The translations under genes and the position numbers were made by a program. The notes under the pieces are model-generated. The model did not search any database, was not told the origin of the DNA, and saw nothing but the letters and a program-made list of their open reading frames with translations. From IMG/VR virus record IMGVR_UViG_3300035698_034402, positions 20,989 to 84,988 of that record: a stretch of 64,000 bases of DNA. One strand, written 5' to 3'. Positions 52,658 to 62,101 of this stretch are shown here, one piece after another. This DNA is from a virus. How positions within the stretch are numbered: the stretch's first letter is position 1; each line of letters starts with the position of its first letter.

Positions 52658-55275
52658 CCCCGATGCCCAAGACTATCAGCACCCTGTATCTGCAGGCCAA
52701 TTGGAAGGAGTCGAGGGCGGCGGAGCGCTCCGATCCGGCGTATAGCCCGGACCCCTGCGCCTACCCCACCAATGCTGCGGTCAAGTCCGCGTTCCAGCGC
52801 CTGGAGCAGATGATCTACGCTCTATGCGGGGCGATCCCGACTCCCGACGGGGGGACCACTTGGATGACGCCGCATGACAAAGCTCATCCACGGGCAATGT
52901 GGCCCAAGCTGTACCGGTTCCACGGCCTGGAGATACTCGAAGACGAGTACTATAATCGGAACGAATACTTGTCTCGCGGCGAAACGGATTCCCCGACTTT
53001 TTTCCCCACGTTGCCCTCTTCGAGGCCGACCTACGCCAATCACGTCCCGGTACGGCCGCGCAGCGTGCAACATGCCCGGCAATTCATGACATACTCACAT
53101 CACGAGCGGGTAGTTTTAGTCTCTCGGAATCAGGACGTGTTTCCTTACGATGTAAAAGATGACCAGGATGTAGTTTTCCTTGTTGTTGTGCAGCAAGCTA
53201 ATTTGACTGGCGCAGAAATGATCTGGCGAAAGAAGCCGGATGGCGGCTCGTGGAGCGGACTGACCCATGTCAACCTCACGCCCCCGGACTTTCCAGAGGC
53301 GACCCTTCCATCCGCTGATTTCACGCGGCTGGATGAATATGAGCTTCATTTCGAGTTTAGCTACACGGATATCCATTCCATGTGGGATCCGGATCCGCCA
53401 GCCCAGGACAGGTATAGTTTCGTGGTACTGAACCACGAAAATCCCTACGCGTACGGTTTGCCGGAGTTCGTTACTTCTGAGAACGACGATAGCTGGTTCC
53501 CGGAGGCGCCTTTCGAGGGCTGCCTGTACCAGCCGCAGGCTCACCATATCAACATGGTGCGCTGGGCGCTGAACTATTTCGGGCAGCAAGGCATACAGTT
53601 CGACCCGCGGGATCGCGACAGTCCGGAGAGTTGTTGTTACGAACAGGAGATAAAATTCCGTTGGATGGGGTCCAATGTGCCGGGGCACTATGTCTACGGG
53701 GGCAAAGGGACGACCGATTCGATCGCCTATCCCTATGCCTCGACAACTGCCGCACGACATGGCCTAAGTTCTGGCAGTCGGGGATCGCGGATGTGGTGGA
53801 GGGGGCACCCCCGCAACGTGTACAGCGATAGCTACGGGGTCAACTCTGAACCTCCGGTAACTCTGTTGGCGGAGAAGACGACGGGGGACGACGGATTCCC
53901 GTGCCACCCGTATCGTTATCAACAGGATTATCTGGGCGGGGATGAAAGTTGGATGTCCTTGCCCAATCAGTTCCCCAAGTCCGACCAGATGACTTGCGAC
54001 GACTTGCCGGAAGCAGACATGGTTGACTACATTGCGCGTCGGGGCCTGTTGGAATGCGACGAAGTGACCCCGGAACATGTTCATGAGATGGTAGATTCGA
54101 TCAACTGGTTGTGGAACAATGGACTGTGGTTCGGGGACCCGAACCTGGTAAGAGTGCGCATGGCCACGCCGTCGGCGGTGTTTGGTTCGTACTGCGGCCA
54201 CGTGATTCACCCGTTTTTTGGAGACTACGCGGAATGCGACCAGTACCATAACGAGTGCTTCATGTGTCATGTTGACGATCCGGATATCGAGCCGGGGGTA
54301 GGCGAAGTTATCGAAGGCCCGAGCAGCGCAGAATGCGACTCCCCTACCTGGGATACGGACCACCTGCTAAACAACAAAATATGCAAGTATACACTTAGTT
54401 GGAGCTTTGGGGTGCCCGATCCGGAGGACGCTACCGAAGCGGCGGTCTGCATCCGGGGAGGTCCAGGCGGCGCGCCGGAACATGGCATGAACGGAGGATA
54501 CAACCAGTGTTGCTACGGCGGAGAGAGCGCGACTAAAGCGCTTGAGGGCCAGTTTCTTGCCGAGGATTGCGGCCAGTGCACTAATTGGGATTATTCCGGC
54601 GTCCGGGGATACGAATACTGGGCTTGCGGCCCTGTAGAATGCCGGGCCAATGGGGTGGACGACTATCTCGCCACGCTTAACCCTACGAATCACGGGAACT
54701 ACTGGGACGACGGCCCCGATAGAATACAGCCCGGAGAATTCCCTTGTTGGGCGCAGTCCACCCGCGGCGGCGGCACCGATCACCGGGCTACTTCGCTGGG
54801 CAATTGTTTCGACAAGGTCTATTACTGCAACGACACGATGTACAATCTTGCGGGAGCCCCAATCGGAGAGCCTGGTTTCGGGGAGACCGTGCGCGTCAAG
54901 TGGAACGGCGTAGTGCCCGGCTGGGCGAGGGCAAGCGGCGGTTGCGGGCCGTCTCTCCCGGGAAACCCTCGGGGGCTGCATAATCTGCAAGCTGCAGAGG
55001 GCTCCTTTTACTACGGGAACCCTGATTATCCCGGGCATGAGCTTTGTGGCAGCTGTAGCGGCGATCCTCCTAATGAAGACGATACCGAACTCTGGTGTAT
55101 GGTCCGCGCCGAGCATTACCCTTCGGCGGAGATGTGCTCGCCCACGGCGGGATATTTGCGTGTCAGGGTGCCGGATGTCGGGACTAACCCGTTGACTTCG
55201 TATCCGTCCGAGGCTTCCTGGGACAGAGAATACCCGGACCACTATTGCTCCGTGTTTCAGGTGTTGACCTACTAG
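52654..55275 (+). CDS. Large Cys-rich appendage protein (873 aa)
   Basis: GTG 52654 overlaps the previous stop (GTGA); ATG 52663 is an alternative. The protein has ordinary composition at first (TISTLYLQANWKES) and becomes Cys rich after about residue 500, with CFMCHVDD, YNQCCYGGES, DCGQCTNWDYSG and CGSCSGDPPN. Some 30 Cys residues may form disulfides or bind metal. Aromatic residues are also common. It may be the distal part of an appendage, exposed to the medium. No family recognised. Confidence 0.45.
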   Translation: MTPMPKTISTLYLQANWKESRAAERSDPAYSPDPCAYPTNAAVKSAFQRLEQMIYALCGAIPTPDGGTTWMTPHDKAHPRAMWPKLYRFHGLEILEDEYYNRNEYLSRGETDSPTFFPTLPSSRPTYANHVPVRPRSVQHARQFMTYSHHERVVLVSRNQDVFPYDVKDDQDVVFLVVVQQANLTGAEMIWRKKPDGGSWSGLTHVNLTPPDFPEATLPSADFTRLDEYELHFEFSYTDIHSMWDPDPPAQDRYSFVVLNHENPYAYGLPEFVTSENDDSWFPEAPFEGCLYQPQAHHINMVRWALNYFGQQGIQFDPRDRDSPESCCYEQEIKFRWMGSNVPGHYVYGGKGTTDSIAYPYASTTAARHGLSSGSRGSRMWWRGHPRNVYSDSYGVNSEPPVTLLAEKTTGDDGFPCHPYRYQQDYLGGDESWMSLPNQFPKSDQMTCDDLPEADMVDYIARRGLLECDEVTPEHVHEMVDSINWLWNNGLWFGDPNLVRVRMATPSAVFGSYCGHVIHPFFGDYAECDQYHNECFMCHVDDPDIEPGVGEVIEGPSSAECDSPTWDTDHLLNNKICKYTLSWSFGVPDPEDATEAAVCIRGGPGGAPEHGMNGGYNQCCYGGESATKALEGQFLAEDCGQCTNWDYSGVRGYEYWACGPVECRANGVDDYLATLNPTNHGNYWDDGPDRIQPGEFPCWAQSTRGGGTDHRATSLGNCFDKVYYCNDTMYNLAGAPIGEPGFGETVRVKWNGVVPGWARASGGCGPSLPGNPRGLHNLQAAEGSFYYGNPDYPGHELCGSCSGDPPNEDDTELWCMVRAEHYPSAEMCSPTAGYLRVRVPDVGTNPLTSYPSEASWDREYPDHYCSVFQVLTY

Positions 55276-55281
55276 ACCGTT

Positions 55282-55665
55282 ATGCAAAAGCTGGGCAATC
55301 TTAAAACCGTAGAGGCTGTGGACCTGGACCGCTACACGATCTGGGTGGGGGCGTATAACCCGCTGGATATCTACTCCCTGATGGTCTGCGCTTTCGTAGT
55401 TGCCCAGGTCAAGAAGTCGCTAGCGGGTATTCCCATGGAAGAGATCGAGCAGTGGATGCAGGACAATGTCGACGGAGCCGAGGAAATCTTGCAGGCCAAG
55501 CACGAGGGCAGGTTGATCCCGCTAACCCCGCCTGGCAAATGGCCTATTTCCCCGGGGAAGGCATTTGTTGAACTTCCCATTGTTCAAGAAATTCACAGAC
55601 GAGGAGGCGCTACTTGTGACATCCCCCGCCGTCCCAAATTTTCTGCAGATAACGAGCCTGAGTGA
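55282..55665 (+). CDS. Unknown small protein (127 aa)
   Basis: The protein is mixed helix/strand (LDRYTIWVGAYNPLDIYSLM) with a helical middle (EEIEQWMQDNVDGAEEIL) and a Pro-rich end. It lies 6 bp after the Cys-rich protein and overlaps the next gene by 50 bp. Not recognised. Confidence 0.5.
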   Translation: MQKLGNLKTVEAVDLDRYTIWVGAYNPLDIYSLMVCAFVVAQVKKSLAGIPMEEIEQWMQDNVDGAEEILQAKHEGRLIPLTPPGKWPISPGKAFVELPIVQEIHRRGGATCDIPRRPKFSADNEPE

Positions 55666-56122
55666 ACTGCTCCACATGTTAACGGTCTGCGTTTTCGTGA
55701 TCGGAGTTCACTACGTTCTGTTCAGTTCCTTGCTGACCAAGGAAATAGGGAGATGGTGGTATCGGCGCCATCACGAGTACTACGAAGAGACGCGACGGCT
55801 GCAATACGAACTTAGACGCGGCCAGGAATATCGCGAGAACGCTACTCATCCCGCGCTGGAAGCTGCAAAGCGGCTAGAAGATACCGAACTGGAAGAGCGC
55901 AAAAAACGTCTGATTGCGCTACAGACCCGGCGCCCGGGTAACCGGTGGCTGAGTTACTTTCTGGGTTGCTTCTTTTGCCAGACCTCGTGGATGGTGCTAG
56001 CGGTTAGCTTACTAGCAGGTTGTGGCTGGCACAGTCTGGCAAACATGCCGGGGTATGCCATGGTTATCGTGTGGATGAATTCTCTGATCTACCGGAGCAC
56101 TCCTCACGAGCGGACCCGATGA
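55616..56122 (+). CDS. Membrane protein with cytoplasmic helical hairpin (168 aa)
   Basis: GTG 55616 is chosen because it has GAGGAGG nine bases upstream; a TTG 51 bases earlier is also in frame but lacks a site. Hydrophobic segments lie at about residues 22-43 (LTVCVFVIGVHYVLFSSL), 115-138 (YFLGCFFCQTSWMVLAVS) and 143-158. Between the first two is a charged coiled-coil-like segment (HHEYYEETRRLQYELRRG). The CFFCQTSW core recalls DUF1360-type small phage membrane proteins, but I am unsure. It ends overlapping the glycosyltransferase ATG, so both may act at the envelope. Confidence 0.5.
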   Translation: MTSPAVPNFLQITSLSELLHMLTVCVFVIGVHYVLFSSLLTKEIGRWWYRRHHEYYEETRRLQYELRRGQEYRENATHPALEAAKRLEDTELEERKKRLIALQTRRPGNRWLSYFLGCFFCQTSWMVLAVSLLAGCGWHSLANMPGYAMVIVWMNSLIYRSTPHERTR

Positions 56123-58107
56123 AGACCCCTCAGCAGTATCTCTTCCGGAATATGCAAGCGCCGGGTGACGTGCTAATGATGACCGCGGCGATCCGGGATT
56201 TACACCGGTGTTACCCTGGGCGGTTTATTACAAATGTGGAAACCACCGCGAGCGAACTATGGCAGCATAATCCTTACTTGCAGAAGGTGAACAAGAGACA
56301 CGCCGCTAAAATTACTCTGGGGTATCCGCTGATTCAGCAATCTAACCAGTGCGGGTTGCATTTTATTCAGGGGTTTATTGACGATCTTAACCGGAAGCTC
56401 AAGCTTAAGATCCGGTTGACCGAGTTCCGTCCGGACTTGCATTTTTCCAAAGAGGAGATGGAGAAGCCGCTTGTTGAGGGGCAGTACTGGGTACTGCTCT
56501 CGGGAGGGAAAGCTGATTTTACCACCAAGTGGTGGGATCCGGGGCGCTGGCAACAAGTCGTAGATGACTTAGAGGGGCAAGTCGCCTTCGTCCAGATCGG
56601 CAATAAGCCGAGCGGTGGAGGCGCTCGACACTACCATCCGCCGCTCACTAAGGTAGTTAATCTGGTGGGCAAGACCAATCTGCGGCAGGCTATCCGGGTC
56701 CTGCTGCATTCGTGCGGAGTGGTAACCCCTGTAACCTTCGCGATGCATGCAGCGGCTGCAATGGCCAAACCCACTATAGTTATCGCCGGGGGGCGCGAGC
56801 ACTGGACCTGGGAGGCGTATACCGAAGAGACTTTGCGACGCAATTTGGCCTACGCAGCGGGGTTGCTGTCCAAACCGCCGGGTAAACCCAAGGAATGGAA
56901 GCGTTGGTCTCCGCACACTGACGGGCGGTTCGTAGATCACGCGTTTGTGCCGCACCAGTTTCTTCACACTGTCGGCCAGCTAAGCTGTTGCAAGAACCAG
57001 GGATGCTGGAAGACCAAAGTTACCGAAGGGAGGCCGGAGCAGAACTGTAAAGACGTCGTACGCAGGCCGGGTCGTACGCCGCTGCCGCGTTGTCTGGACA
57101 TGATCACTTCTGCTATGGTAGTGAAAGAAATCTTGGAGCATGAAAAGCGAGTTAACCAAGGGGGACTTATGCCCACTGTCAAGGATCTGATTGTCGCTAT
57201 TCCCGGGGCCGACGCGCCGCCGCCTCCTCAAGATCCGTCTCCGGTGACTGATAAGCCTTCTAAGAGCGAGAAAAAGAAGAAGAAGGCAAAGCAAGCTGTG
57301 GCCGGGCGGCCATTAGCTCCGGCTCAGCTGCAGTTCAAACATCTTACCTTTCCAATTACAGTTTGCGGTATTGCCTACGGAGATCATGAGAAGCTGATCA
57401 TGCGTTGTCTGGAGAGCATTTACCGCTGCCTGGATATCAACCTGTTTCGGCTGCGCTACGGGATGAACGCGGTGCCGCTGAAAATCGAGAAACGCATCAT
57501 CGCTTTTTTGGAGGACAAGCCCAATCTCGAACGGATTTACCGGGCTAATCCGCAGGTCTATAAATATCCCCTGATGCGTCGGATGTTTCGTGATCCGGAA
57601 TTGCCGCTGGAGACCGACTGGGTCATGTGGTTAGACGACGACAGCCATATTGTCGATCCAGAATTTATCCGGCGCTTGGGGGAGGTAGTCGATATAAAGT
57701 TCTTGGAGCAGAACGAACGTACGCCAAAGGGGCATCACTGTTTTGGAAAGGTGTACTATTTCCATCTTCGCGGAGAGCAGATCGCGGCTACAAGCAAGAA
57801 CGGTAACCTGGGTTGGGTGGAACAGGCTTCCTGGTATTCCGGACGTCCGTACAATTTGGACCGTACTAAGCATCCTCCTATGCCCAAAAGCGATTTCTGC
57901 ACCGGGGGCTTCTGGTTGGTAAGCCGACAAGCGCTCCAAGATTGCGATGGGCCGGACCCGCGGCTGCGACATCGCGGCGGAGATATCATGTTCGGAGCTG
58001 CGCTGCAGCAGCAGGGCTTCGGCGTAGCGCAATGTTACGAGGGGGTGAGGATCAGCGATGCTGGAAAACGAGGTTTCGACGAGCCCATTGCGGGTATCCA
58101 AAAATGA
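56119..58107 (+). CDS. Two-domain glycosyltransferase (GT9 heptosyltransferase-like + GT-A)
   Basis: ATG 56119 overlaps the previous stop. Residues about 1-270 resemble GT9 ADP-heptose transferases: APGDVLMMTAAIRDLHRCYP near the start and VVTPVTFAMHAAAAMAKPT near 210 (usual D-GxxH region changed). A Pro/Lys/Ser linker (residues about 370-400) leads to a GT-A domain with WVMWLDDDSHI (DDD at about 506-508), an acidic cluster that fits a metal-binding DxD. It would transfer a sugar to an acceptor that may be a virion Ser tract or the host envelope. The two-domain arrangement is unusual, and activity is not proven. Confidence 0.62.
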   Translation: MKTPQQYLFRNMQAPGDVLMMTAAIRDLHRCYPGRFITNVETTASELWQHNPYLQKVNKRHAAKITLGYPLIQQSNQCGLHFIQGFIDDLNRKLKLKIRLTEFRPDLHFSKEEMEKPLVEGQYWVLLSGGKADFTTKWWDPGRWQQVVDDLEGQVAFVQIGNKPSGGGARHYHPPLTKVVNLVGKTNLRQAIRVLLHSCGVVTPVTFAMHAAAAMAKPTIVIAGGREHWTWEAYTEETLRRNLAYAAGLLSKPPGKPKEWKRWSPHTDGRFVDHAFVPHQFLHTVGQLSCCKNQGCWKTKVTEGRPEQNCKDVVRRPGRTPLPRCLDMITSAMVVKEILEHEKRVNQGGLMPTVKDLIVAIPGADAPPPPQDPSPVTDKPSKSEKKKKKAKQAVAGRPLAPAQLQFKHLTFPITVCGIAYGDHEKLIMRCLESIYRCLDINLFRLRYGMNAVPLKIEKRIIAFLEDKPNLERIYRANPQVYKYPLMRRMFRDPELPLETDWVMWLDDDSHIVDPEFIRRLGEVVDIKFLEQNERTPKGHHCFGKVYYFHLRGEQIAATSKNGNLGWVEQASWYSGRPYNLDRTKHPPMPKSDFCTGGFWLVSRQALQDCDGPDPRLRHRGGDIMFGAALQQQGFGVAQCYEGVRISDAGKRGFDEPIAGIQK

Positions 58108-58480
58108 CTTCATTTGCAACGCAGAGAACGTGCTCTGGTTGCTGGGGCGCCCTCGTTTTTACCGCATGTGCCCCTCGTTTGCCCTGCTGCGGCCTCCGGT
58201 TCAAGAACTCTACCAGTACATGAAAGCGCACGGTCTGCTGGGCGGCTTGCAAGCCGGATGCGCCGGTTGCGACATATTCAAGGTGCGCCGGGCGCAGGGG
58301 CGGCTACTGGACGAGTTTGCCAGAATTTTCCTCTGGCTCTACGACGCCGGTAGAATGGACGAGCTGAATAAACTGCGGGCTTTGGCCGGTTCGGTGCGGC
58401 GCCAAGTATTTCGTAGGGTAATTTTGGCGTACTCCGGGCAAGCGACTAAAAAGCAGCATCGCCTTGTTATCGTGGAGTAG
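58058..58480 (+). CDS. Unknown small protein overlapping the glycosyltransferase (140 aa)
   Basis: The first 50 bp lie inside the glycosyltransferase gene in another frame. The protein has a CAGCD pair (residues about 68-71) and a helical, basic end (LRALAGSVRRQVFRRVIL). Ribosome site GAGG precedes the start. No family; a partner of the transferase is a guess. Confidence 0.45.
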   Translation: MLENEVSTSPLRVSKNDFICNAENVLWLLGRPRFYRMCPSFALLRPPVQELYQYMKAHGLLGGLQAGCAGCDIFKVRRAQGRLLDEFARIFLWLYDAGRMDELNKLRALAGSVRRQVFRRVILAYSGQATKKQHRLVIVE

Positions 58481-58485
58481 AGCGC

Positions 58486-60480
58486 ATGAGCAAGCTCGTC
58501 AATTGCTGGGCAGGCAACTTCGTTTCAGTCAATAACGAATATGTGAAAGTTGGCTCCTACTCCACGTTCAATTTCATTCCCACGCTAAATGCTTTCACTA
58601 TTCAGGCCTGGGTCCGCACCACCACGGGCAACGGCGAGCAGTACATTATCGGCAAAGGCGACGCGGTTGGTTTGCAGTATGCTATTTCCTTCGCGGACCC
58701 TGATCTTAATATCACCATCGGCGACGACGCATTCTCTTTCGATATCAACGCTCTTTTGGGATATGGCTTGAATAATGACGGCTGGCACCACATTGTCGTC
58801 GTGGTGAGCACGACTACTGCTACGCTCTACATCGCTGGAGCGCAAGTGGGAGCGGCGCAGGCTCTTTCTGGCGTAGTCACCCGGCCCCGGGATCTTCTGA
58901 TCGGCGGCATCCGGAACGTTGATAATACGGATGTCAAGGGCTCCTGGGACGAGTACATAGACGAGATCGGAATTTGGGACGAGGCTCTCGGGGCGGCGGA
59001 GATTACCGCGCTTTACAACGCCGGAGTGGGTATCGCGCTGGACGACGATTCGGGCAATTACACTAGTTCAGATCATCTGATCGGCTGGTGGCGTATGGGT
59101 GACGGCGCCACCGAAAACGCCGGAGGCGTGCCGACGGCTAATATCGCCGACGAGTCGGGTAACGAACACAGTGCTACAGTTGAGAGCGACGCTTTGGATC
59201 TGGAGGTCTTCTACGCCGCGACGGCCAGCGCAGGCGGGCCGGGCGAGTGCCCGGTATTCGATTCTTCCTCCTCGCTTTACCCGGCGATTCCCCCGCGTTT
59301 GACTATCACTCGTGCTGACCAGGGCAATTTGGAGAAACGCGTTGGATTTGAAGGGGATTTGCATCGTCTGGTAGTCACCGCTACTGGCAACCAGGACAGC
59401 GTGCCCACCAAGCTTTTTGTTTACGAACGCGCCCGGGTAACTATCGGGCTGCCGTTGCAACGCCCGACTTTCCGACGGGTAGCGACGCTTCGTGACTTAC
59501 AAACTATTCCGGAGGATGCCCCCGGCACCACGATTCCCTTTGCGTATCGACGTGAACAGGCTGAGATCCTGTGCGAGACTGCGGCTAAATTAGACGAAGC
59601 TTGGATAGAGATTCAACGCCAGACGGCCACTTTGGCTCTCGACCTGAATGACTTCGGGATACCTGATGCGGACGGTGTGCTGCGCGGCGGCAGAGACGAA
59701 GCTGCGACTACAGATACCGAGACTTTCGATTTGGTAACGCCTTCTCCAACGCCTCCAACGCCGAGCCCGTCGTCATCTTCGTCGTCTCCGGTGCCTATTC
59801 AGGCGCCGCTGCGGCTGTCCTCTTCGTCATCGTTGTTTGTCTCTCCGCCGCAGCTATCTTCCTCGTCCCTGTGGGTCGATCCGCACGCGCTTGGTACAAG
59901 ACTTTATCCAGCTGTTGCTACCGATGTCGTGGCCCGGTTGACCGATGCAGCTACCGGCGTCAAGACCCTCTTCACCGATCTGGGCTTTGTCCGCTTTGGA
60001 AGAGACAGCGATCCATTGCGCACTTGGGATACATTCTTCCGGGTCCAGTTAGATATCCCCAAGTGTTCTTTGATCCAGACAGCGTATCTCATTTTGGGGG
60101 CACATACTTCGGAGACCGGGGAAGACGTCGTAGTCCGACTGTCCGATATTTACGCTGACGCTGCCTTTGCTGCCGTCGGGGCTTTCTCCGGGACTGACGA
60201 TCCGGCTAAGACAAACCAAACTCTGGTCTGGTCTCGGATCGCTGCGACAGGGGCGGGAAGCGGCTTGATAACTCCGAGTTTGGCGGACATGTTACAATTC
60301 TTCGTGGATCGCGGGAATTACACACCGGGCAGCGATTATTTCGGTCTCTGGATCAAGGAAGAAGCTTCGGACGACGGTGCTCGGCGGGACGCAACCGTGA
60401 CCGTGTCCTCTACACCGTATCTCAGAGTAGAGTACCGAGATGACCGGGAATGCCGTTCGTCCTCGTACTTGGGAGCTTGA
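58486..60480 (+). CDS. LamG-like fibre protein with poly-Ser hinge (664 aa)
   Basis: Residues about 15-185 form a concanavalin/LamG-type domain: FTIQAWVRTTTGNGEQYIIG, WHHIVVVVSTTTATLYI, and DEYIDEIGIWDEALG. A segment near 285-390 has a motif repeated in the next gene (FAYRREQAEILCETAAKLDE-type). Then come Ser/Pro stretches (PSPSSSSSSPVP, SSSSSLFVSPP, LSSSSLW) and a C-terminal beta domain. The layout suggests a fibre with a sugar-binding tip at the N-end and a flexible hinge. Confidence 0.55.
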   Translation: MSKLVNCWAGNFVSVNNEYVKVGSYSTFNFIPTLNAFTIQAWVRTTTGNGEQYIIGKGDAVGLQYAISFADPDLNITIGDDAFSFDINALLGYGLNNDGWHHIVVVVSTTTATLYIAGAQVGAAQALSGVVTRPRDLLIGGIRNVDNTDVKGSWDEYIDEIGIWDEALGAAEITALYNAGVGIALDDDSGNYTSSDHLIGWWRMGDGATENAGGVPTANIADESGNEHSATVESDALDLEVFYAATASAGGPGECPVFDSSSSLYPAIPPRLTITRADQGNLEKRVGFEGDLHRLVVTATGNQDSVPTKLFVYERARVTIGLPLQRPTFRRVATLRDLQTIPEDAPGTTIPFAYRREQAEILCETAAKLDEAWIEIQRQTATLALDLNDFGIPDADGVLRGGRDEAATTDTETFDLVTPSPTPPTPSPSSSSSSPVPIQAPLRLSSSSSLFVSPPQLSSSSLWVDPHALGTRLYPAVATDVVARLTDAATGVKTLFTDLGFVRFGRDSDPLRTWDTFFRVQLDIPKCSLIQTAYLILGAHTSETGEDVVVRLSDIYADAAFAAVGAFSGTDDPAKTNQTLVWSRIAATGAGSGLITPSLADMLQFFVDRGNYTPGSDYFGLWIKEEASDDGARRDATVTVSSTPYLRVEYRDDRECRSSSYLGA

Positions 60481-60482
60481 GT

Positions 60483-61349
60483 GTGTCTCAGCAGCTTACA
60501 ATAACTCGGCAAGTCTACGCGCCTGATGCACGATTGGAACATATGGGCGCTAGGATGGATTTGACCGTTGAGCAAGGCCTGGCGGATACTCCGCTCATGT
60601 TCTCGTCTTCATCTTCGCGGATAGAAATAGTCTTTTCGTCTTCGTCGGCAGCTGCAATTGGGACCGTAGAAAGCCTCTTCCTTCACCGCGAAGTCGGCGG
60701 GGAAAGCTATTTCTTGGGAATTTGTAGCCCCCAAGATCTAGAGGCCCAGCTGGTAGACTTGCCGGACGTCGAAACAGGACTGTATCGTAAGGCCACTGTA
60801 TCTCTGACTTTCCGAACGGAGACGTTGCTGGAAGAAGCCTGGGAGGCCTTGTTAGCCGAGATTAACGCGCTCGCCGATGCCTTGACTATTCTGGCGAGTT
60901 TAGACGAGAGTGAAGAAGTTGTTTACGATTACGAACCTGCTGCCTGCCTCATTTTAACCCGAGACGCAGTACGGATTTACCCGACGAGTTCGCCGGTAGG
61001 CTACCGGCTACATGTAGCCTGTCGCCCTGGAGAACGGGGGGACAACGATCCGAAGATCTTTTTGCATCGCGACGACTTGCCGGACCGGGAACGAGAGAGC
61101 CATTCGCGGCCAATCGCTGTATGCAGCCCTGGCGATTTGGCAGACTATCCGGAGGACGCGGCAAATGCTCGCCAGTTCCCCAGCTTGTATCGAACAGCGG
61201 AATTTGATATTGTCTCGGGTGATTTGGATCTGATTCAAGAAACCTGGGCTAACATTCAAGTTGAGGTAAGCCAGCTGACTGCGGCGCTGGAATGGCAGCA
61301 AACTCAGCTTACCGGGGTGACTACTACGATAATAGGTTACAATGCCTAA
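60483..61349 (+). CDS. Appendage protein with two copies of a shared domain (288 aa)
   Basis: GTG 60483 is preferred (GGGAG eight bases upstream); ATG 60450 is in frame but inside the previous gene. Two related blocks cover about residues 55-130 (LFLHREVGG, SPQDLEAQLVDLPD, YRKATVSLTF, EEAWEALLAEINAL) and about 185-275 (IFLHRDDLPD, SPGDLADYPED, YRTAEFDIV, QETWANIQVEV). A related block is in the preceding 664-residue protein. Poly-Ser blocks (SSSSSRIEI, SSSSAAA) lie near residue 40. Role unknown; a fibre component. Confidence 0.5.
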   Translation: MSQQLTITRQVYAPDARLEHMGARMDLTVEQGLADTPLMFSSSSSRIEIVFSSSSAAAIGTVESLFLHREVGGESYFLGICSPQDLEAQLVDLPDVETGLYRKATVSLTFRTETLLEEAWEALLAEINALADALTILASLDESEEVVYDYEPAACLILTRDAVRIYPTSSPVGYRLHVACRPGERGDNDPKIFLHRDDLPDRERESHSRPIAVCSPGDLADYPEDAANARQFPSLYRTAEFDIVSGDLDLIQETWANIQVEVSQLTAALEWQQTQLTGVTTTIIGYNA

Positions 61350-61623
61350 AGTGATCACCCTAACTAATTCTGCCCTGTTGTCCACCTTGAGTAACCCGGA
61401 GGTAGCCAAAGCTTTTCCGGGGTTAAAAAAGGCCCGTAAGCGGGCGACTCGGCGCCGCGCCGGATGTTGTGGGGGCCGACGTCGGCATGAACAGGACGCG
61501 GCGGTCAACCAAATAAAACTCGCGATTAGTGCCTGGCCTGCGGGGGACAAGCAAAAGCTGAAACAGCTACTCAATGCCAAGAAACTGCGGATGTACGTTG
61601 GTAAACAAATGCTGGAGTTCTAA
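61342..61623 (+). CDS. Small basic protein (93 aa)
   Basis: The protein is rich in Arg/Lys (KKARKRATRRRAGCCGGRRR) with a Cys-Cys pair and a helical C-terminus. It overlaps the previous gene by 8 bp. It could bind nucleic acid or an acidic partner. No family recognised. Confidence 0.45.
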   Translation: MPKVITLTNSALLSTLSNPEVAKAFPGLKKARKRATRRRAGCCGGRRRHEQDAAVNQIKLAISAWPAGDKQKLKQLLNAKKLRMYVGKQMLEF

Positions 61624-61639
61624 AAAGGAGAACGAATGT

Positions 61640-62101
61640 ATGACTGCGCAACCTGATCCCAAGTCTATGGACGGTATCGAAGTTATTGACACGATTAGTC
61701 CGGCGAAAAGCCCGTCGGAACCTGCCCAATTACGCCCCAGCGAGTTGCCCCCGGAGGAGCCGGTGGAAATGGTGCCTGCTCCGCAATCTGTAGCGGCCCG
61801 AGAGCCGCCCAGCGGGACTAACTTGCCGGGGGTTACAAGCGCAGTCGCCAAGCAGTTGTGGGAAGAAAAACGACTGAAGATCGTGGACGCCGAACGGGAG
61901 GGCACTTATCTGTACCTGACAGTAGAAGGCGACTACCCTGAAGATGTCGGAGAAGCAGATGCACGCAAGTTGGCTTTCGACGCCCGTTTTGACTACGGCT
62001 TCGACAACGCCGGAATCGAGCCTTACGGTGGTCTGCTATTAGTGGCCGATACATCTCCGCAGCGTTATCGGCAGACTTGGAGGCTGACTCGGGGACTCTA
62101 G
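61640..62101 (+). CDS. Unknown protein with Pro-rich N-terminus (153 aa)
   Basis: ATG 61640 follows AAGGAG by nine bases; longer in-frame starts overlap the preceding gene. Residues 1-70 are Pro/Glu/Ser rich and probably disordered; residues 70-153 are an ordered domain (KIVDAEREGTYLYLTVEGDY). No match to a known family. Confidence 0.5.
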   Translation: MTAQPDPKSMDGIEVIDTISPAKSPSEPAQLRPSELPPEEPVEMVPAPQSVAAREPPSGTNLPGVTSAVAKQLWEEKRLKIVDAEREGTYLYLTVEGDYPEDVGEADARKLAFDARFDYGFDNAGIEPYGGLLLVADTSPQRYRQTWRLTRGL

